A DNA stretch of 64,000 nucleotides, from the NCBI RefSeq assembly GCF_010092985.1, contig NZ_CP048106.1:3751001-3815000 (forward strand), written 5' to 3'. The notes beneath the pieces were generated by a model, which was not told the DNA's origin, did not search any database, and saw only the letters and a program-made list of their open reading frames with translations. This stretch comes from Pontibacter pudoricolor. GTDB taxonomy: Bacteria; Bacteroidota; Bacteroidia; Cytophagales; Hymenobacteraceae. The position numbers and the translations under genes were made by a program. This document shows positions 9,187-17,661 of the stretch, in pieces (the stretch's first letter is position 1; each line of letters opens with the position of its first letter).

Positions 9187-9441
9187 TTACTTAACAAACT
9201 TAAAATCTTTATCAAGAATAATTACCTTAGGCTCTGGCTGAATGCTTTCAAAATACTTAATAAGAACAAAAAAGAATAAGCCAATAACTAACGTGCCTAT
9301 AATTAAATTCCGATGGCGTTTTTGAGAAGACAAGTCATAAGGGCCTACCATTTCGTCGTTAAATTCACCTTTAAAGCCTTTAAGAGCCCAGCAAACAAAT
9401 GCGCCAGTAGCAATAACTATAAACCCAATTACAGTAGGCAT
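9187..9441 (-). CDS. small membrane protein, unknown
   Basis: 84 residues with two hydrophobic helices (about 3-20, VIGFIVIATGAFVCW, and 47-62, LIIGTLVIGLFFFVLI) joined by a charged loop. The C-terminal tail is polar. No family recognised. It lies 46 bp upstream of the 157-residue gene and shares its AT-rich composition. An AACTATAGTT copy overlaps its stop codon (9179-9188) and another lies just upstream of its start (9450-9459). Confidence 0.55.
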   Translation of the reverse strand: MPTVIGFIVIATGAFVCWALKGFKGEFNDEMVGPYDLSSQKRHRNLIIGTLVIGLFFFVLIKYFESIQPEPKVIILDKDFKFVK

Positions 9442-9490
9442 CCGTTATCAACTATAGTTATAGTTCCTTAAAACAAGCGACAAGCAACAA

Positions 9491-10111
9491 TTACTTCCCT
9501 TCCTGCCACTTCAGCGTGTTCAGCATGTGAATTACATCATGCTTTATGAATTCGATAACGGGAGAAAGAGAGTCATTTTGAGTAGCAGTACGGAAGTATA
9601 ATGCGCCACGCAGGAAATGTTTGGTAGAGTCAGTTACATAGAACTGGAACTGGCTTGGGACTTCACCTTCGAGCTCGAATACCGAGGCCATGTCGCCGGT
9701 TGGGGTTTTTACTTCGGTCTCTTCAATAGAGTAGGCTTTTATCTGGTGTTTGCCGGTTAGTTTGCGGGCATCTTCTACCAGGTCGTTTAGTATTTTATCG
9801 CTGCCTTGTATGTCTTTGTACGTTAGCTGCACATCGGCGCCAAGGCTTGGGTAAATAATGTGCAGCCAGTGGGGCTGGGCTATCCGCGACGAATCAGGGC
9901 GAACCTTGGCGTTGCTCGAATACTCAAAACTATAAGGGTGTTGTGCATTGAGGGGCTGGTATGTTTGTGCCGGAAGATCGATTCGGTTATAGCCTTTGGG
10001 TTTTGGGGTATATTCTGTTCCACAGGAAACAATGGCAAGCGCCAGGGCAACCCATAACCCTACTTGTAACTTAGCTGACTTTGTGGTAACGTTTTTTTTT
10101 GCTTCCGACAT
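9491..10111 (-). CDS. gldD: gliding motility lipoprotein GldD
   Basis: 206 residues. A hydrophobic N-terminal segment ends in the lipobox AIVSC, so it should be an envelope lipoprotein. The mature start, [14 protein letters not shown], is the hallmark of GldD, a protein needed for gliding and, in Flavobacterium johnsoniae, for T9SS function. The ATG at 10111 lies inside the end of gldE, giving a 41-bp overlap and implying translational coupling. No later in-frame Met precedes the lipobox, so the overlap is real. Two small unrelated genes follow on the same strand. Confidence 0.92.
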   Translation of the reverse strand: MSEAKKNVTTKSAKLQVGLWVALALAIVSCGTEYTPKPKGYNRIDLPAQTYQPLNAQHPYSFEYSSNAKVRPDSSRIAQPHWLHIIYPSLGADVQLTYKDIQGSDKILNDLVEDARKLTGKHQIKAYSIEETEVKTPTGDMASVFELEGEVPSQFQFYVTDSTKHFLRGALYFRTATQNDSLSPVIEFIKHDVIHMLNTLKWQEGK

Positions 10112-11432
10112 TTATTTTTACTCGTTTTACGCGTTTGCTGTCCGCAGACTCTATCGTGAAATGGAAATGGCCGTAGTTTATAGTTTCGCCAACCCTCGGA
10201 ATACGTGAGAAAAGCGAGAGCATCAGCCCGGCCACAGACTCAGAATCTCCTTTTACTTCATCAAAAGCATCGAAAGGCACTTCGGTTATTTTACAAAAGT
10301 CGTGCAGCGATGTCTTTGCATCAAAGATAAAGGTATTTTTATCTAACTGGGAGTAGATGATCTCATCGTTGTCAAACTCATCGGTTATCTCGCCTACAAT
10401 CTCCTCCACTATATCTTCCAGGGTAAGCAAACCGGTGGTTGCACCAAATTCATTCAGAACGATGGCCATATGCACGTGCTTGTCCTTAAAATCCTGGAAA
10501 AGATCTGCAATGCGTTTGTTGTCCGGCACAAAGAATGGTTCGCGAAGCAGTTCTTGCCACTTAAATTCAGGGCCTTTGTTTATATGCGGTAACAGGTCCT
10601 TAACGTAAAGTATGCCTTCTATCTTATCAGTAGTTACACTATAAACCGGCACCCGCGAATAACCCCATTTTGTTATTTCAGGAAGTAACTCGGGTAACGT
10701 AAGGGTGGTCTTAAAAGCGACTATATCTACTCGCGGACGCATTATCTGTCTGACAGTAATGGAACCAAAGTTTACTACGCCACGCAGGATCCTGCGTTCT
10801 TCCGGAGAGGTGTCTTCGTTGGTAAGGGCGATATCCAGACTGTTTTTCAGCTCCTTCATGGTATGTTTGTAGCTGCGGGTACCATAGCGGGTTTCTATAG
10901 TGTTGCCAATACTCATAAGCAGCTTTGCAAACGGCTGCACAAAGGGCTTTAGAGCAGTTAAACCCGGAGCGGCACGTCTTGCTATAGTTAATGGCCTTTT
11001 GTGAGCATAAACTTTTGGCAGAACTTCACCAAAAAAAACGATCAGAAAAGTAGCAAACAGCATACAGCCTGCAAACTCAACTATACCCAGTTTACCAAAC
11101 AGCAACCAGGCAATGTAAGCAAACAGGGTAATAATACTTACATTAATAGCATTGTTGATGATAAGAATGTGCGTGAGCAATTGGCGCGGGTCATCCAGCA
11201 AAGCAACAATGCGCTTATCGGTAGGGTGGGTACTTGATTTAAGCTTATCCAGGTCCTGCTCCTGCAAAGAAAAAAATGCTGCTTCCGCCCCTGAAGCAAG
11301 GGCAGAAAGCAGCAAAAGGATAGTACAGCCAAGTATAGCTGTTATGTATTCAATCCTGAGTAAAGCAGACGTGTTTTGGAATAACTGCAGTAAACTATAA
11401 CTCAGGGGGTCTCCAGGATCTATACTTCCCAA
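10071..11432 (-). CDS. gldE: gliding motility-associated protein GldE (CBS/hemolysin family)
   Basis: 453 residues. The N-terminal DUF21-type membrane domain has several hydrophobic helices (about 28-160). It is followed by a pair of CBS domains (around 210-330, including [14 protein letters not shown] and [16 protein letters not shown]) and a C-terminal CorC_HlyC transporter-associated domain. This is the TlyC/CorC layout. Position directly before gldD and after ssb is the conserved Bacteroidota arrangement that defines GldE. Its biochemical role is not settled; related proteins handle divalent cations. It is 26 bp from ssb, so likely co-transcribed. Confidence 0.92.
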   Translation of the reverse strand: MGSIDPGDPLSYSLLQLFQNTSALLRIEYITAILGCTILLLLSALASGAEAAFFSLQEQDLDKLKSSTHPTDKRIVALLDDPRQLLTHILIINNAINVSIITLFAYIAWLLFGKLGIVEFAGCMLFATFLIVFFGEVLPKVYAHKRPLTIARRAAPGLTALKPFVQPFAKLLMSIGNTIETRYGTRSYKHTMKELKNSLDIALTNEDTSPEERRILRGVVNFGSITVRQIMRPRVDIVAFKTTLTLPELLPEITKWGYSRVPVYSVTTDKIEGILYVKDLLPHINKGPEFKWQELLREPFFVPDNKRIADLFQDFKDKHVHMAIVLNEFGATTGLLTLEDIVEEIVGEITDEFDNDEIIYSQLDKNTFIFDAKTSLHDFCKITEVPFDAFDEVKGDSESVAGLMLSLFSRIPRVGETINYGHFHFTIESADSKRVKRVKINVGSKKKRYHKVS

Positions 11433-11458
11433 AATTCAAATGTTTAGTTAAACAAGGA

Positions 11459-11926
11459 TTAGAACGGCAGGTCGTCTGGCTCGTCGTTCTGTGCTACACC
11501 GGCAGGGGCCGTTGCAGCTCCGGCGTTATAGTTGCTACCCGCTGAAGAAGTTGCTGCACTTCCCTGGAAGTTTCCGCCTTCTGATGAGCCACCTTCACCA
11601 CGCGTTAACATGGTCATGTTATCGGCTACAATTTCTGTAGAGTAACGCTGGTTTCCTTCTTTGTCCTGGTATTGGCTTGTTCGGATCTTGCCTTCAATAA
11701 AAACAGACTGACCTTTGCGCAGATACTTTTCTGCTACCTCGGCCAGGCCGCGCCATAACACGATGTTATGCCATTCGGTTTTCTCCTGTTTTTGACCGCT
11801 TTTATCCTTAAAGGTTTCGGAGGTTGCTAAAGGGAAGCGGGCTACAGCCACACCACCTTCTAAATGACGTACTTCAGGGTCTTTGCCCAGGTTTCCGATC
11901 AGGATTACTTTGTTTACACTTGCCAT
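11459..11926 (-). CDS. ssb: single-stranded DNA-binding protein
   Basis: 155 residues. The OB-fold fills about residues 1-110, starting with [17 protein letters not shown] and including WHNIVLW and FIEGKI. A Gly/Ala/Ser-rich linker follows, and the acidic tip ends DEPDDLPF, the site that recruits other repair proteins. It lies between mutY and gldE on the same strand, which is the common order in this phylum. Confidence 0.96.
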   Translation of the reverse strand: MASVNKVILIGNLGKDPEVRHLEGGVAVARFPLATSETFKDKSGQKQEKTEWHNIVLWRGLAEVAEKYLRKGQSVFIEGKIRTSQYQDKEGNQRYSTEIVADNMTMLTRGEGGSSEGGNFQGSAATSSAGSNYNAGAATAPAGVAQNDEPDDLPF

Positions 11927-12029
11927 GTCTCTTTAAGTTTAAATAGTTAATTAATTGGGCTACTCCGACAACCTAGCCGGAGGCAATATGGCTTACTGAA
12001 CTACAAATTTAGTGTTTAAAAAGTTCAGT

Positions 12030-13118
12030 TTATAAACTTACTAAAATCCTGGCATCTTTCAAATAGTTGCTGATCAAAACCGGCTTCGGAAGTTCATCTA
12101 TTTTTTCGGGTGTATGCAGCGCTAATCTCGTTTCCTGTTCTACTGTGTCTTTCAGCCTGATGTCCAGCTTTATAAGGTAAAATTTAGCAGTTATTTTCTG
12201 ATGGCTGAGAATGTGTTTATACTCTTTTCGGGGTGGTGTTAAATGCTCCGCCTGTACAGGGATGCCAGCTGCATTCAGCTCTTTAAGCAAGGGTTCGGTG
12301 AGGAGTTCTTTGGCGGTGCTCTCGTGCAGGTAAAAGTCGTAAAGGCCCTGCCAGATGTCGCCTTCCAGGCGTTTGCGCATATAGTACTGGCCCTGCCACT
12401 CAAAAATCAGGTAGTGAAAGTAACGTGGCCGTGCCGCTTTGGCTTTCGATTTTACTGGTAGTTCCTGCACCAGGCCATGTGTAAACGCAAAACAGGATTG
12501 CTGGAACGGGCAAAACAGGCAGTCGGGCATAATGGGTGTGCACTGTATGGCACCAAACTCCATGATCGCCTGGTTATAGGTGTCCGGCTCATTGGCTGGA
12601 ACCAACTGGTCGGCCTGCTCCTGGAAAATTTTACGGGATGACGGCACTGCAATATCTTCAGAAATACCAAACACACGAGAAAGCACTCTGAATACGTTAC
12701 CATCCAGCACGGCTACCTGTTCTTTAATGGCAAAAGCAGCAATGGCCGCGGCCGTATAGTTGCCAACTCCTTTTAGTTTCAGTAGTTCGCTATAGTTGCC
12801 GGGGAAGTTACCGTCGTATTCCTGTACAATTTGTTTGGCGGTATGGTGCATGTTGCGGGCCCGGGAGTAGTACCCAAGTCCCTGCCATAGTCTTAGTACT
12901 TCGTCTTCGGGAGCAGCGGCAAGGTCCTGTACGGTGGGGTATGTTTCTGTAAATTTCAGGTAATAAGGCAGCCCCTGGTTTACGCGCGTTTGCTGCAGTA
13001 TAACCTCTGATAACCAGATATGATAGGGGGTGGTGGTAGCACGCCACGGTAAATTTCTTTTGTTCCGGTTATACCAGCTTATCAGCGTTTGGGAGAAATA
13101 GGAGGGGGTATTTGTCAT
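12030..13118 (-). CDS. mutY: A/G-specific adenine glycosylase MutY
   Basis: 362 residues. MutY removes adenine paired with 8-oxoguanine. The N-terminal HhH-GPD glycosylase domain contains the catalytic region GVGNYTAAAIAAFA and a VAVLDGNVFRV segment. The iron-sulfur loop Cys-x6-Cys-x2-Cys-x5-Cys is complete (CTPIMPDCLFCPFQQSC). A C-terminal NUDIX-like domain (about 230-355) recognises the oxidised base. It is the first gene of the minus-strand mutY-ssb-gldE-gldD run and is divergent from the HU gene. Confidence 0.96.
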   Translation of the reverse strand: MTNTPSYFSQTLISWYNRNKRNLPWRATTTPYHIWLSEVILQQTRVNQGLPYYLKFTETYPTVQDLAAAPEDEVLRLWQGLGYYSRARNMHHTAKQIVQEYDGNFPGNYSELLKLKGVGNYTAAAIAAFAIKEQVAVLDGNVFRVLSRVFGISEDIAVPSSRKIFQEQADQLVPANEPDTYNQAIMEFGAIQCTPIMPDCLFCPFQQSCFAFTHGLVQELPVKSKAKAARPRYFHYLIFEWQGQYYMRKRLEGDIWQGLYDFYLHESTAKELLTEPLLKELNAAGIPVQAEHLTPPRKEYKHILSHQKITAKFYLIKLDIRLKDTVEQETRLALHTPEKIDELPKPVLISNYLKDARILVSL

Positions 13119-13315
13119 ATGTAATCAGGAGCTGCGTGGGATTGTAGAACTGATAAAGTTATAGTTTTGTTCTGATGCCTCAGGCAAATTGCAAGTATTG
13201 AAATAACTATAGTTGTGCAACGTGGGCCCGGGAAATTTATATTGTACCTTTGTAACGAACTGAGTAGATGGGCTTAAGAATTAGGAATTTATAGTTAATA
13301 ATTTAAGCATAAAAC

Positions 13316-13346
13316 TTTTACATCTCGAAAAGTAAAATTACCTTTG
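13316..13346 (+). promoter_or_regulatory. candidate Bacteroidetes promoter for the HU gene
   Basis: TTTT at 13316-13319, 19 bases, then TACCTTTG at 13339-13346, which matches the -7 consensus TANNTTTG; the -33 box is only partial. A second TACCTTTG at 13245-13252 lies further up with no good -33 box. The mutY/HU gap (13119-13432) otherwise holds an AACTATAGTT at 13205 and nothing else I can name. Confidence 0.5.
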
Positions 13347-13432
13347 TGCCCCGAAAATAACGGACTTGGTGCAATTGTTACCACTCAATATTGGAAATTT
13401 ATCATATTTTATAATTCATAAAACTCAAGAAA

Positions 13433-13738
13433 GTGACTAAAGCAGAAGTAATATCAGAAATTGCTGATAAAACAGGGATTGATAAGGCTGATGTTCAATC
13501 TACCATCGAGGCTTTTTTCAAAGTAGTGAAAGACTCAATGGCAGATGGTAACAACATCTACGTGAGAGGTTTTGGAAGCTTTGTAAATAAGAAGCGCGCC
13601 AAAAAAGTAGCTCGTAACATCTCTAAAAATACGTCTATTATTATTGATGAGCACTTTATTCCTAGCTTTAAGCCGTCTAAAACCTTCATCGCGAAGATTA
13701 AGAACAGCAAAAAGATCAAAGAACTGGCTCATTCTTAA
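13433..13738 (+). CDS. HU/IHF family DNA-binding protein
   Basis: 101 residues. It carries the HU fold: an N-terminal helical dimerisation part (KAEVISEIADKTGIDK) and the DNA-binding arm region VRGFGSFVNKKRAKKVARN. It bends and compacts DNA. The start is GTG at 13433, with no ATG available upstream in the right place and the family's normal N-terminus beginning right there. It is preceded by a candidate promoter and followed after 63 bp by the TPR gene. Confidence 0.95.
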   Translation: MTKAEVISEIADKTGIDKADVQSTIEAFFKVVKDSMADGNNIYVRGFGSFVNKKRAKKVARNISKNTSIIIDEHFIPSFKPSKTFIAKIKNSKKIKELAHS

Positions 13739-13746
13739 TTCTTTCG

Positions 13747-13754
13747 TATCTTTG
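13747..13754 (+). promoter_or_regulatory. candidate -7 box upstream of the TPR gene
   Basis: TATCTTTG matches TANNTTTG and lies 47 bp before the ATG at 13802. No clear -33 TTTG at the right distance, so this is only a candidate. Confidence 0.3.
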
Positions 13755-13801
13755 CCGTCTGATTTTGCTATTCTTTACTTAACAGCTACTCGTTTTTAAA
13801 C

Positions 13802-14671
13802 ATGACACGCAACCAGATTATATTAGTTATTGTGGCGATTGCCTTAGTGGCAGGTATATTCTTTCTGCCTAAAGTAGTTGTTAATGATGATGATAAAGAG
13901 AATCTGGCGAAGAACGATACAGAAACTGCTATGCCGGAAGGCCACTCAGCTGATGATGGCCACGGGCATGGCGAAGAAGCTGCTGCCAGTGCTGACCCGC
14001 ATGCAACTACTGCAACACCGGAGCAAATGATGGAGCTGGCTACAGTTAGAGCCCGCTACAACAAAGCAACCGACAAGCAGCAGCGCACATTGCTGGCAAC
14101 AGAACTGGCAGAGGCTTATACAGCAGTAGCTAAATTCGACAGTGCAGGTTATTATTTCGAGACAGTAGCGGAAGCCAGACCAGGCGAACGCATTTTCAAG
14201 AAAGCCGGTGATAGCTACTTCAGTGCTTTTACCTACGCCGCTACGCAGGAACGCGCAGCAGAAATGGGAGCGAAAGCCCGTACCATGTACGAAAAAGTAC
14301 TGAAGAACAACCCTGCTGACCTAGATGCAAAAACCAACGTAGCCATGACCTACATTGCAAGCGCAAGCCCAATGCAGGGTATTACAATGCTGCGCGAAGT
14401 AATTGCAACTGACCCGGATAATGAGAAGGCGCTTTTCAACTTAGGTATACTTTCTGTGCAGACCAAGCAGTACGATAAGGCGCTTGGCCACTTTGAGAAG
14501 CTGGTTGAAGTAAATCCTGAGCATGTGGAAGGCAACTTCTACCTGGCTGTATCGCTGGCAGAGACTGGCCAGAACGAAAGAGCAAAGACCTTGTTTAACA
14601 AGGTAAAGACAATGAAAGACGACCCGGCGCTGGCAGCCTCAGTTGATGAGTACCTGGCCCGACTTAAATAG
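13802..14671 (+). CDS. membrane-anchored TPR protein
   Basis: 289 residues. A single N-terminal membrane helix (about 5-23, IILVIVAIALVAGIFFLP) is followed by an acidic, His-rich linker (about 45-65) and then TPR repeats from about residue 75 to the end. A clear repeat pair is EKALFNLGILSVQTKQYDKAL and the next VEGNFYLAVSLAETGQNERA. TPR domains act as protein-docking scaffolds. The position between HU and RNase G is common in Bacteroidota, but the partner is not known. Confidence 0.88.
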   Translation: MTRNQIILVIVAIALVAGIFFLPKVVVNDDDKENLAKNDTETAMPEGHSADDGHGHGEEAAASADPHATTATPEQMMELATVRARYNKATDKQQRTLLATELAEAYTAVAKFDSAGYYFETVAEARPGERIFKKAGDSYFSAFTYAATQERAAEMGAKARTMYEKVLKNNPADLDAKTNVAMTYIASASPMQGITMLREVIATDPDNEKALFNLGILSVQTKQYDKALGHFEKLVEVNPEHVEGNFYLAVSLAETGQNERAKTLFNKVKTMKDDPALAASVDEYLARLK

Positions 14672-14710
14672 TATTAAAGAAATTATTCACAAATACAAAA
14701 CTTCAAGACT

Positions 14711-14800
14711 ATGCCTTGCGGAAAGAAAAGAAAAAGACATAAGATCGCTACACACAAAAGAAAGAAGCGCCTAAGAAAGAACAGACACAAGAAGAAGTAA
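14711..14800 (+). CDS. 29-residue basic protein, AURKAIP1/COX24 domain type
   Basis: A very short ORF reading MPCGKKRKRHKIATHKRKKR and then LRKNRHKKK. Of 29 residues, 19 are Lys, Arg or His. This fits the AURKAIP1/COX24 family (PF08213), whose mitochondrial member is the small-subunit ribosomal protein mS38; Bacteroidota carry such mini-proteins just upstream of RNase G. A ribosomal role is inferred from composition and family. It is 39 bp after the TPR gene and is followed by a small hairpin, then rng. Confidence 0.8.
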   Translation: MPCGKKRKRHKIATHKRKKRLRKNRHKKK

Positions 14801-14819
14801 TTTCTTCTGCGTTTTAGGG

Positions 14820-14850
14820 AGCCCACTTTGCTACCGCACTGTGGGCTTTG
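14820..14850 (+). terminator. weak hairpin between the COX24-like gene and rng
   Basis: AGCCCAC (14820-14826) pairs with GTGGGCT (14841-14847) across a 14-base loop. There is no long T tract, so it may attenuate rather than stop transcription into rng. Confidence 0.45.
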
Positions 14851-14881
14851 GTCTATACATCCACCAAATCTTTGAGAGAAA

Positions 14882-16477
14882 TTGAGTAATGAACTAATTA
14901 TCAATTCTACTCAGGATGGAGAACGCATTGCGCTATTACAGGACAAACGCCTTGTAGAATACCACTACGAGAAGAAAGATACCAACTATATTGTTGGCGA
15001 TATCTTTCTGGGTACTGTAAAAAAGGTAATGCCAGGCCTGAATGCTGCCTTTATTGACATTGGTTACCAGAAAGATGCTTTCCTGCATTACCATGACCTG
15101 GGTGCCAACATCAAAACACTTAACAAATTTGTTAAGGTAGCACAGACTCAGAAGAACGCGTCGCCTAAACTAAACCAGTTAAAATTTGAGCCTGAAATAG
15201 ACAAACTGGGCAAAATAGCTGATGTACTTAAAAAAGGACAGCAGCTGTTAGTTCAGATTGTAAAAGAACCTATTTCTACTAAAGGTCCACGCTTATCCTG
15301 TGAGATTTCTCTTGCAGGGCGATATTTGGTACTCGTGCCGTTTTCAAACACGGTAAGTGTATCTAAAAAGATCGTAAGCAAAGATGAGCGCACCCGTTTA
15401 AAACGCCTGATCACTTCGATCAAGCCGGAGAACTTTGGAGTGATCATCCGCACGGTGGCCGAAGGGCGTGATGTGGCAGAACTCGACAGAGATATGCGCA
15501 ACATGCTTACAAACTGGGAAGAGGGGTTTAATACGCTGAAAACAGCGAAACCTTGTGATAAAGTTATAGGTGAGCTTGGCCGTTCTTCTTCCATTTTGAG
15601 GGATTTGCTAAACGAAAGTTTTGACAACATAGTAGTAGACGATGTCCAGCTCTATGATGAGATCAGAACATACATCGGCAGTATTGCACCGGATAAGTTA
15701 AAGATCCTGAAGCAGTACACCGGCAAAACCAAGACCTTTGAACACTTTCACATCGAGAAGCAGCTGAAGGCTGCTTTTGGCAAAACGGTAACTATACCAG
15801 GCGGCGGATACCTGGTAATTGAACACACCGAAGCGCTGCATGTAATAGATGTGAACAGTGGGAATAAATCTAATACCGAAACCGATCAGGAGGCCACGGC
15901 TCTGAACGTGAACATGATGGCAGCCCGCGAAGTGGCACGCCAGTTACGTCTCCGGGATATAGGTGGTATCATTGTAATTGACTTCATTGATATGAAGTCG
16001 CCGGAAAACCGCCAGAAAGTATTTGAGGTTGTAAAAGAAGAACTAAGAACAGACCGTTCGAAGTCTACAGTTCTGCCAATCTCTAAATTCGGCCTGATGC
16101 AGATAACGCGACAGCGTGTGAGGCCGGAGCAAAATATTATAACAGGTGAAGTTTGCCCTACATGCGGCGGCACCGGAAAAATAACGGCCAGTATACTGGT
16201 TACCGATGAAATTGAAGCAGCTGTAGACGACCTGCTAGTAAGCCACAACCAGAAGGGACTGACCATTTATGTACATCCGTTTGTGTATGATTATTACACA
16301 AAAGGCATCGTATCTAAGCAAATGAAATGGTTCTTTAAATACTTCAGGTGGGTGAGCCTGGTAAAAGATACTTCGTTAGGCATTACAGACTTTAAAGTGA
16401 TGGATGACCGCGGCGAAGATATTGAATTGCGCACTGCCTTCGCAGAGGAACTGGAAGTGCCTGAAAAAGATGATTAA
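14882..16477 (+). CDS. rng: ribonuclease E/G family endoribonuclease (RNase G)
   Basis: 531 residues. The S1 RNA-binding region near residues 35-125 includes IVGDIFLGTVKKVMPGLNAAFIDIG. The catalytic core has VIDVNSGN and IVIDFIDM, whose aspartates bind Mg, and the zinc-link motif CPTCGGTGK. The enzyme cuts single-stranded RNA and matures rRNA ends. No large C-terminal scaffold is present, so it is RNase G-sized rather than RNase E-sized. The start is TTG at 14882; MSNELIINST matches the family N-terminus and no ATG fits. A very strong terminator follows at 16487. Confidence 0.94.
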   Translation: MSNELIINSTQDGERIALLQDKRLVEYHYEKKDTNYIVGDIFLGTVKKVMPGLNAAFIDIGYQKDAFLHYHDLGANIKTLNKFVKVAQTQKNASPKLNQLKFEPEIDKLGKIADVLKKGQQLLVQIVKEPISTKGPRLSCEISLAGRYLVLVPFSNTVSVSKKIVSKDERTRLKRLITSIKPENFGVIIRTVAEGRDVAELDRDMRNMLTNWEEGFNTLKTAKPCDKVIGELGRSSSILRDLLNESFDNIVVDDVQLYDEIRTYIGSIAPDKLKILKQYTGKTKTFEHFHIEKQLKAAFGKTVTIPGGGYLVIEHTEALHVIDVNSGNKSNTETDQEATALNVNMMAAREVARQLRLRDIGGIIVIDFIDMKSPENRQKVFEVVKEELRTDRSKSTVLPISKFGLMQITRQRVRPEQNIITGEVCPTCGGTGKITASILVTDEIEAAVDDLLVSHNQKGLTIYVHPFVYDYYTKGIVSKQMKWFFKYFRWVSLVKDTSLGITDFKVMDDRGEDIELRTAFAEELEVPEKDD

Positions 16478-16486
16478 TTTATAAAA

Positions 16487-16530
16487 CAAAATAGCCGCCC
16501 CGAAATGTTCGGGGCGGCTATTTTGTTTTA
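16487..16530 (+). terminator. strong terminator T1 after rng
   Basis: Perfect 18-bp stem CAAAATAGCCGCCCCGAA (16487-16504) with TTCGGGGCGGCTATTTTG (16508-16525) and a 3-base loop, then TTTTA. A near copy (T2) is found 364 bp downstream. Confidence 0.92.
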
Positions 16531-16850
16531 TAGTTGCCGAAGCGGATAAATTGCTGTTTCGTACATCTGTGTCCGAGACTTTGCCTGCTGCGGACATCCT
16601 TACCCGCGTCAAAGGGGGGCTGATCTATGAGGGCCTGGAAGTACCCGGCAGAGTACTTTCGTTTCATTCTCCTTTTTTGTGTCATCCTGTAAGGATCCTG
16701 GTGGCAAGTAGCATAGCCAACCTCCCTTCAAACAGGTTTCTTTACAGAATGACAGTAAATTTCAAGGAGTTTGATGAGAATGAAATGGCCCTGCCTGGCA
16801 GAGTACTTTCGGACCTGGAAATCAGAAAGAGCATAGAGATTAATTTATAA
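16531..16850. repeat. composite repeat insert between two copies of the rng terminator
   Basis: The stretch holds decayed hairpins of the TCCT-loop family (GCGGACA-TCCT-TACCCGC, 16590-16607; TTTCGTACATCTGTGTCCGA around 16557), two copies of the word GGCAGAGTACTTTCG (16657 and 16797 area, also resembling 57782-57797), and the second copy of the GTCAT element at 16681-16753. The words GATTAATTTATAA precede both terminators. An ORF of 99 codons here crosses all these repeats and is not credible as a gene. Confidence 0.65.
16681..16753 (-). repeat. GTCATTCTGTAA...AGGATGAC dispersed element, copy 2
   Basis: Reverse complement starts GTCATTCTGTAAAGAAACCT and ends CTTACAGGATGAC. It aligns along its length with 290-367 on the opposite strand. 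It lies inside the composite repeat between the two rng terminators. Confidence 0.6.
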
Positions 16851-16889
16851 GAAAATAGCCGCTCCGAACAATTCGGAGCGGCTATTTTG
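16851..16889. terminator. terminator T2, copy of T1, between convergent genes
   Basis: AAAATAGCCGCTCCGAA (16852-16868) pairs perfectly with TTCGGAGCGGCTATTTT (16872-16888). Differences from T1 are compensatory (CCCC/GGGG became CTCC/GGAG), so the stem is kept. A/T runs on both sides let it serve the minus-strand outer-membrane gene ending at 16912. Confidence 0.88.
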
Positions 16890-16911
16890 TATTATGGTTG
16901 GTAACTATAGT

Positions 16912-17586
16912 TTAGAACTTCACGCCTACATCTATCGATACCCCGTTGTTCTTGAGCGAGATGTTCTTGTCGCCAAGTTTATCGCTATAGTATTTGTTAT
17001 CTATATCAGACAAGCCACGGTGGTAAGTTAAGCCGGCAAATAGCTTGGTGCTTTCACCAAACTGAAACTCGGTACCGCCACCCAGCATTACATCGGCCTC
17101 AAAAATATTAAAGCGCTTGGCTGTTTTTTCGCTGTTGATCACTTTCTTGTCGTTTACCTTGGCTGCTACTTTGGTATTTAGCGAGCCTCCCACCTGGAAA
17201 TATAAAATAGTAGCCGGGGCTATTTCGTTGGTAAAGAGCTTAAGGGTTAGCGGCAATTCTATATACTGCACAGCAATATCATCTTTACCGGCTATAGTTG
17301 TAGTTGTGCCGTCGTTCTCGCTTCTGGTATAGTTATAGCTTATCTCGCTGCCTTTGCTGCGGTAAACCAAACCAGTACTGAAGGCATAATTCTGAGCGAA
17401 AAAGTAATCAGCGATAACACCCACTCCGAGGCGCAGGTTGTTGTTCTCTTTTTCAAAGTTATACTTGTCTTCAGCAATAAACCGGTTGCTCGATATGGTA
17501 GGTGAAACCATCAGTCCGATCTCGATCTGTGCAGAAGCACCGTAGCCAAAACCTAGAAAGAGCAATAAAAGTGTTAGTTTCTTCAT
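16912..17586 (-). CDS. outer membrane beta-barrel protein (PorT-like family)
   Basis: 224 residues from the ATG at 17586; the longer frame upstream lacks a signal and is discarded. The signal peptide is KKLTLLLLFLGFGYGASAQ. The mature part has alternating amphipathic strands and ends in the aromatic-type strand VSIDVGVKF, as in outer-membrane barrel proteins of the PF13568 type. A barrel of about 8 strands is expected. It is divergent from gldB with a 75-bp shared control region, but no functional link is shown. Confidence 0.82.
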   Translation of the reverse strand: MKKLTLLLLFLGFGYGASAQIEIGLMVSPTISSNRFIAEDKYNFEKENNNLRLGVGVIADYFFAQNYAFSTGLVYRSKGSEISYNYTRSENDGTTTTIAGKDDIAVQYIELPLTLKLFTNEIAPATILYFQVGGSLNTKVAAKVNDKKVINSEKTAKRFNIFEADVMLGGGTEFQFGESTKLFAGLTYHRGLSDIDNKYYSDKLGDKNISLKNNGVSIDVGVKF

Positions 17587-17636
17587 TTGAATAAGTGTTT
17601 GTGATATTCGTGTTACCTTAGTACGTAGGAACCTTC

Positions 17637-17654
17637 TATTTTTGTACAAAAATA
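17637..17654. promoter_or_regulatory. 18-bp perfect palindrome with two overlapping -7 boxes (gldB / outer membrane gene)
   Basis: TATTTTTGTACAAAAATA is a perfect palindrome. Each half contains TATTTTTG, a match to the -7 consensus TANNTTTG, one on each strand. The plus copy lies 18 bp before the gldB ATG and the minus copy 61 bp before the other gene's ATG. Neither has a good -33 TTTG at 19 bases, so it may instead, or also, be an operator for a dimeric regulator. Confidence 0.45.
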
Positions 17655-17661
17655 AACAGTT

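Noticed and set aside
16551..16850. 99-codon ORF between the two rng terminators
   Set aside because: It crosses three different dispersed repeats and a terminator-flanking word and has no protein-like composition.
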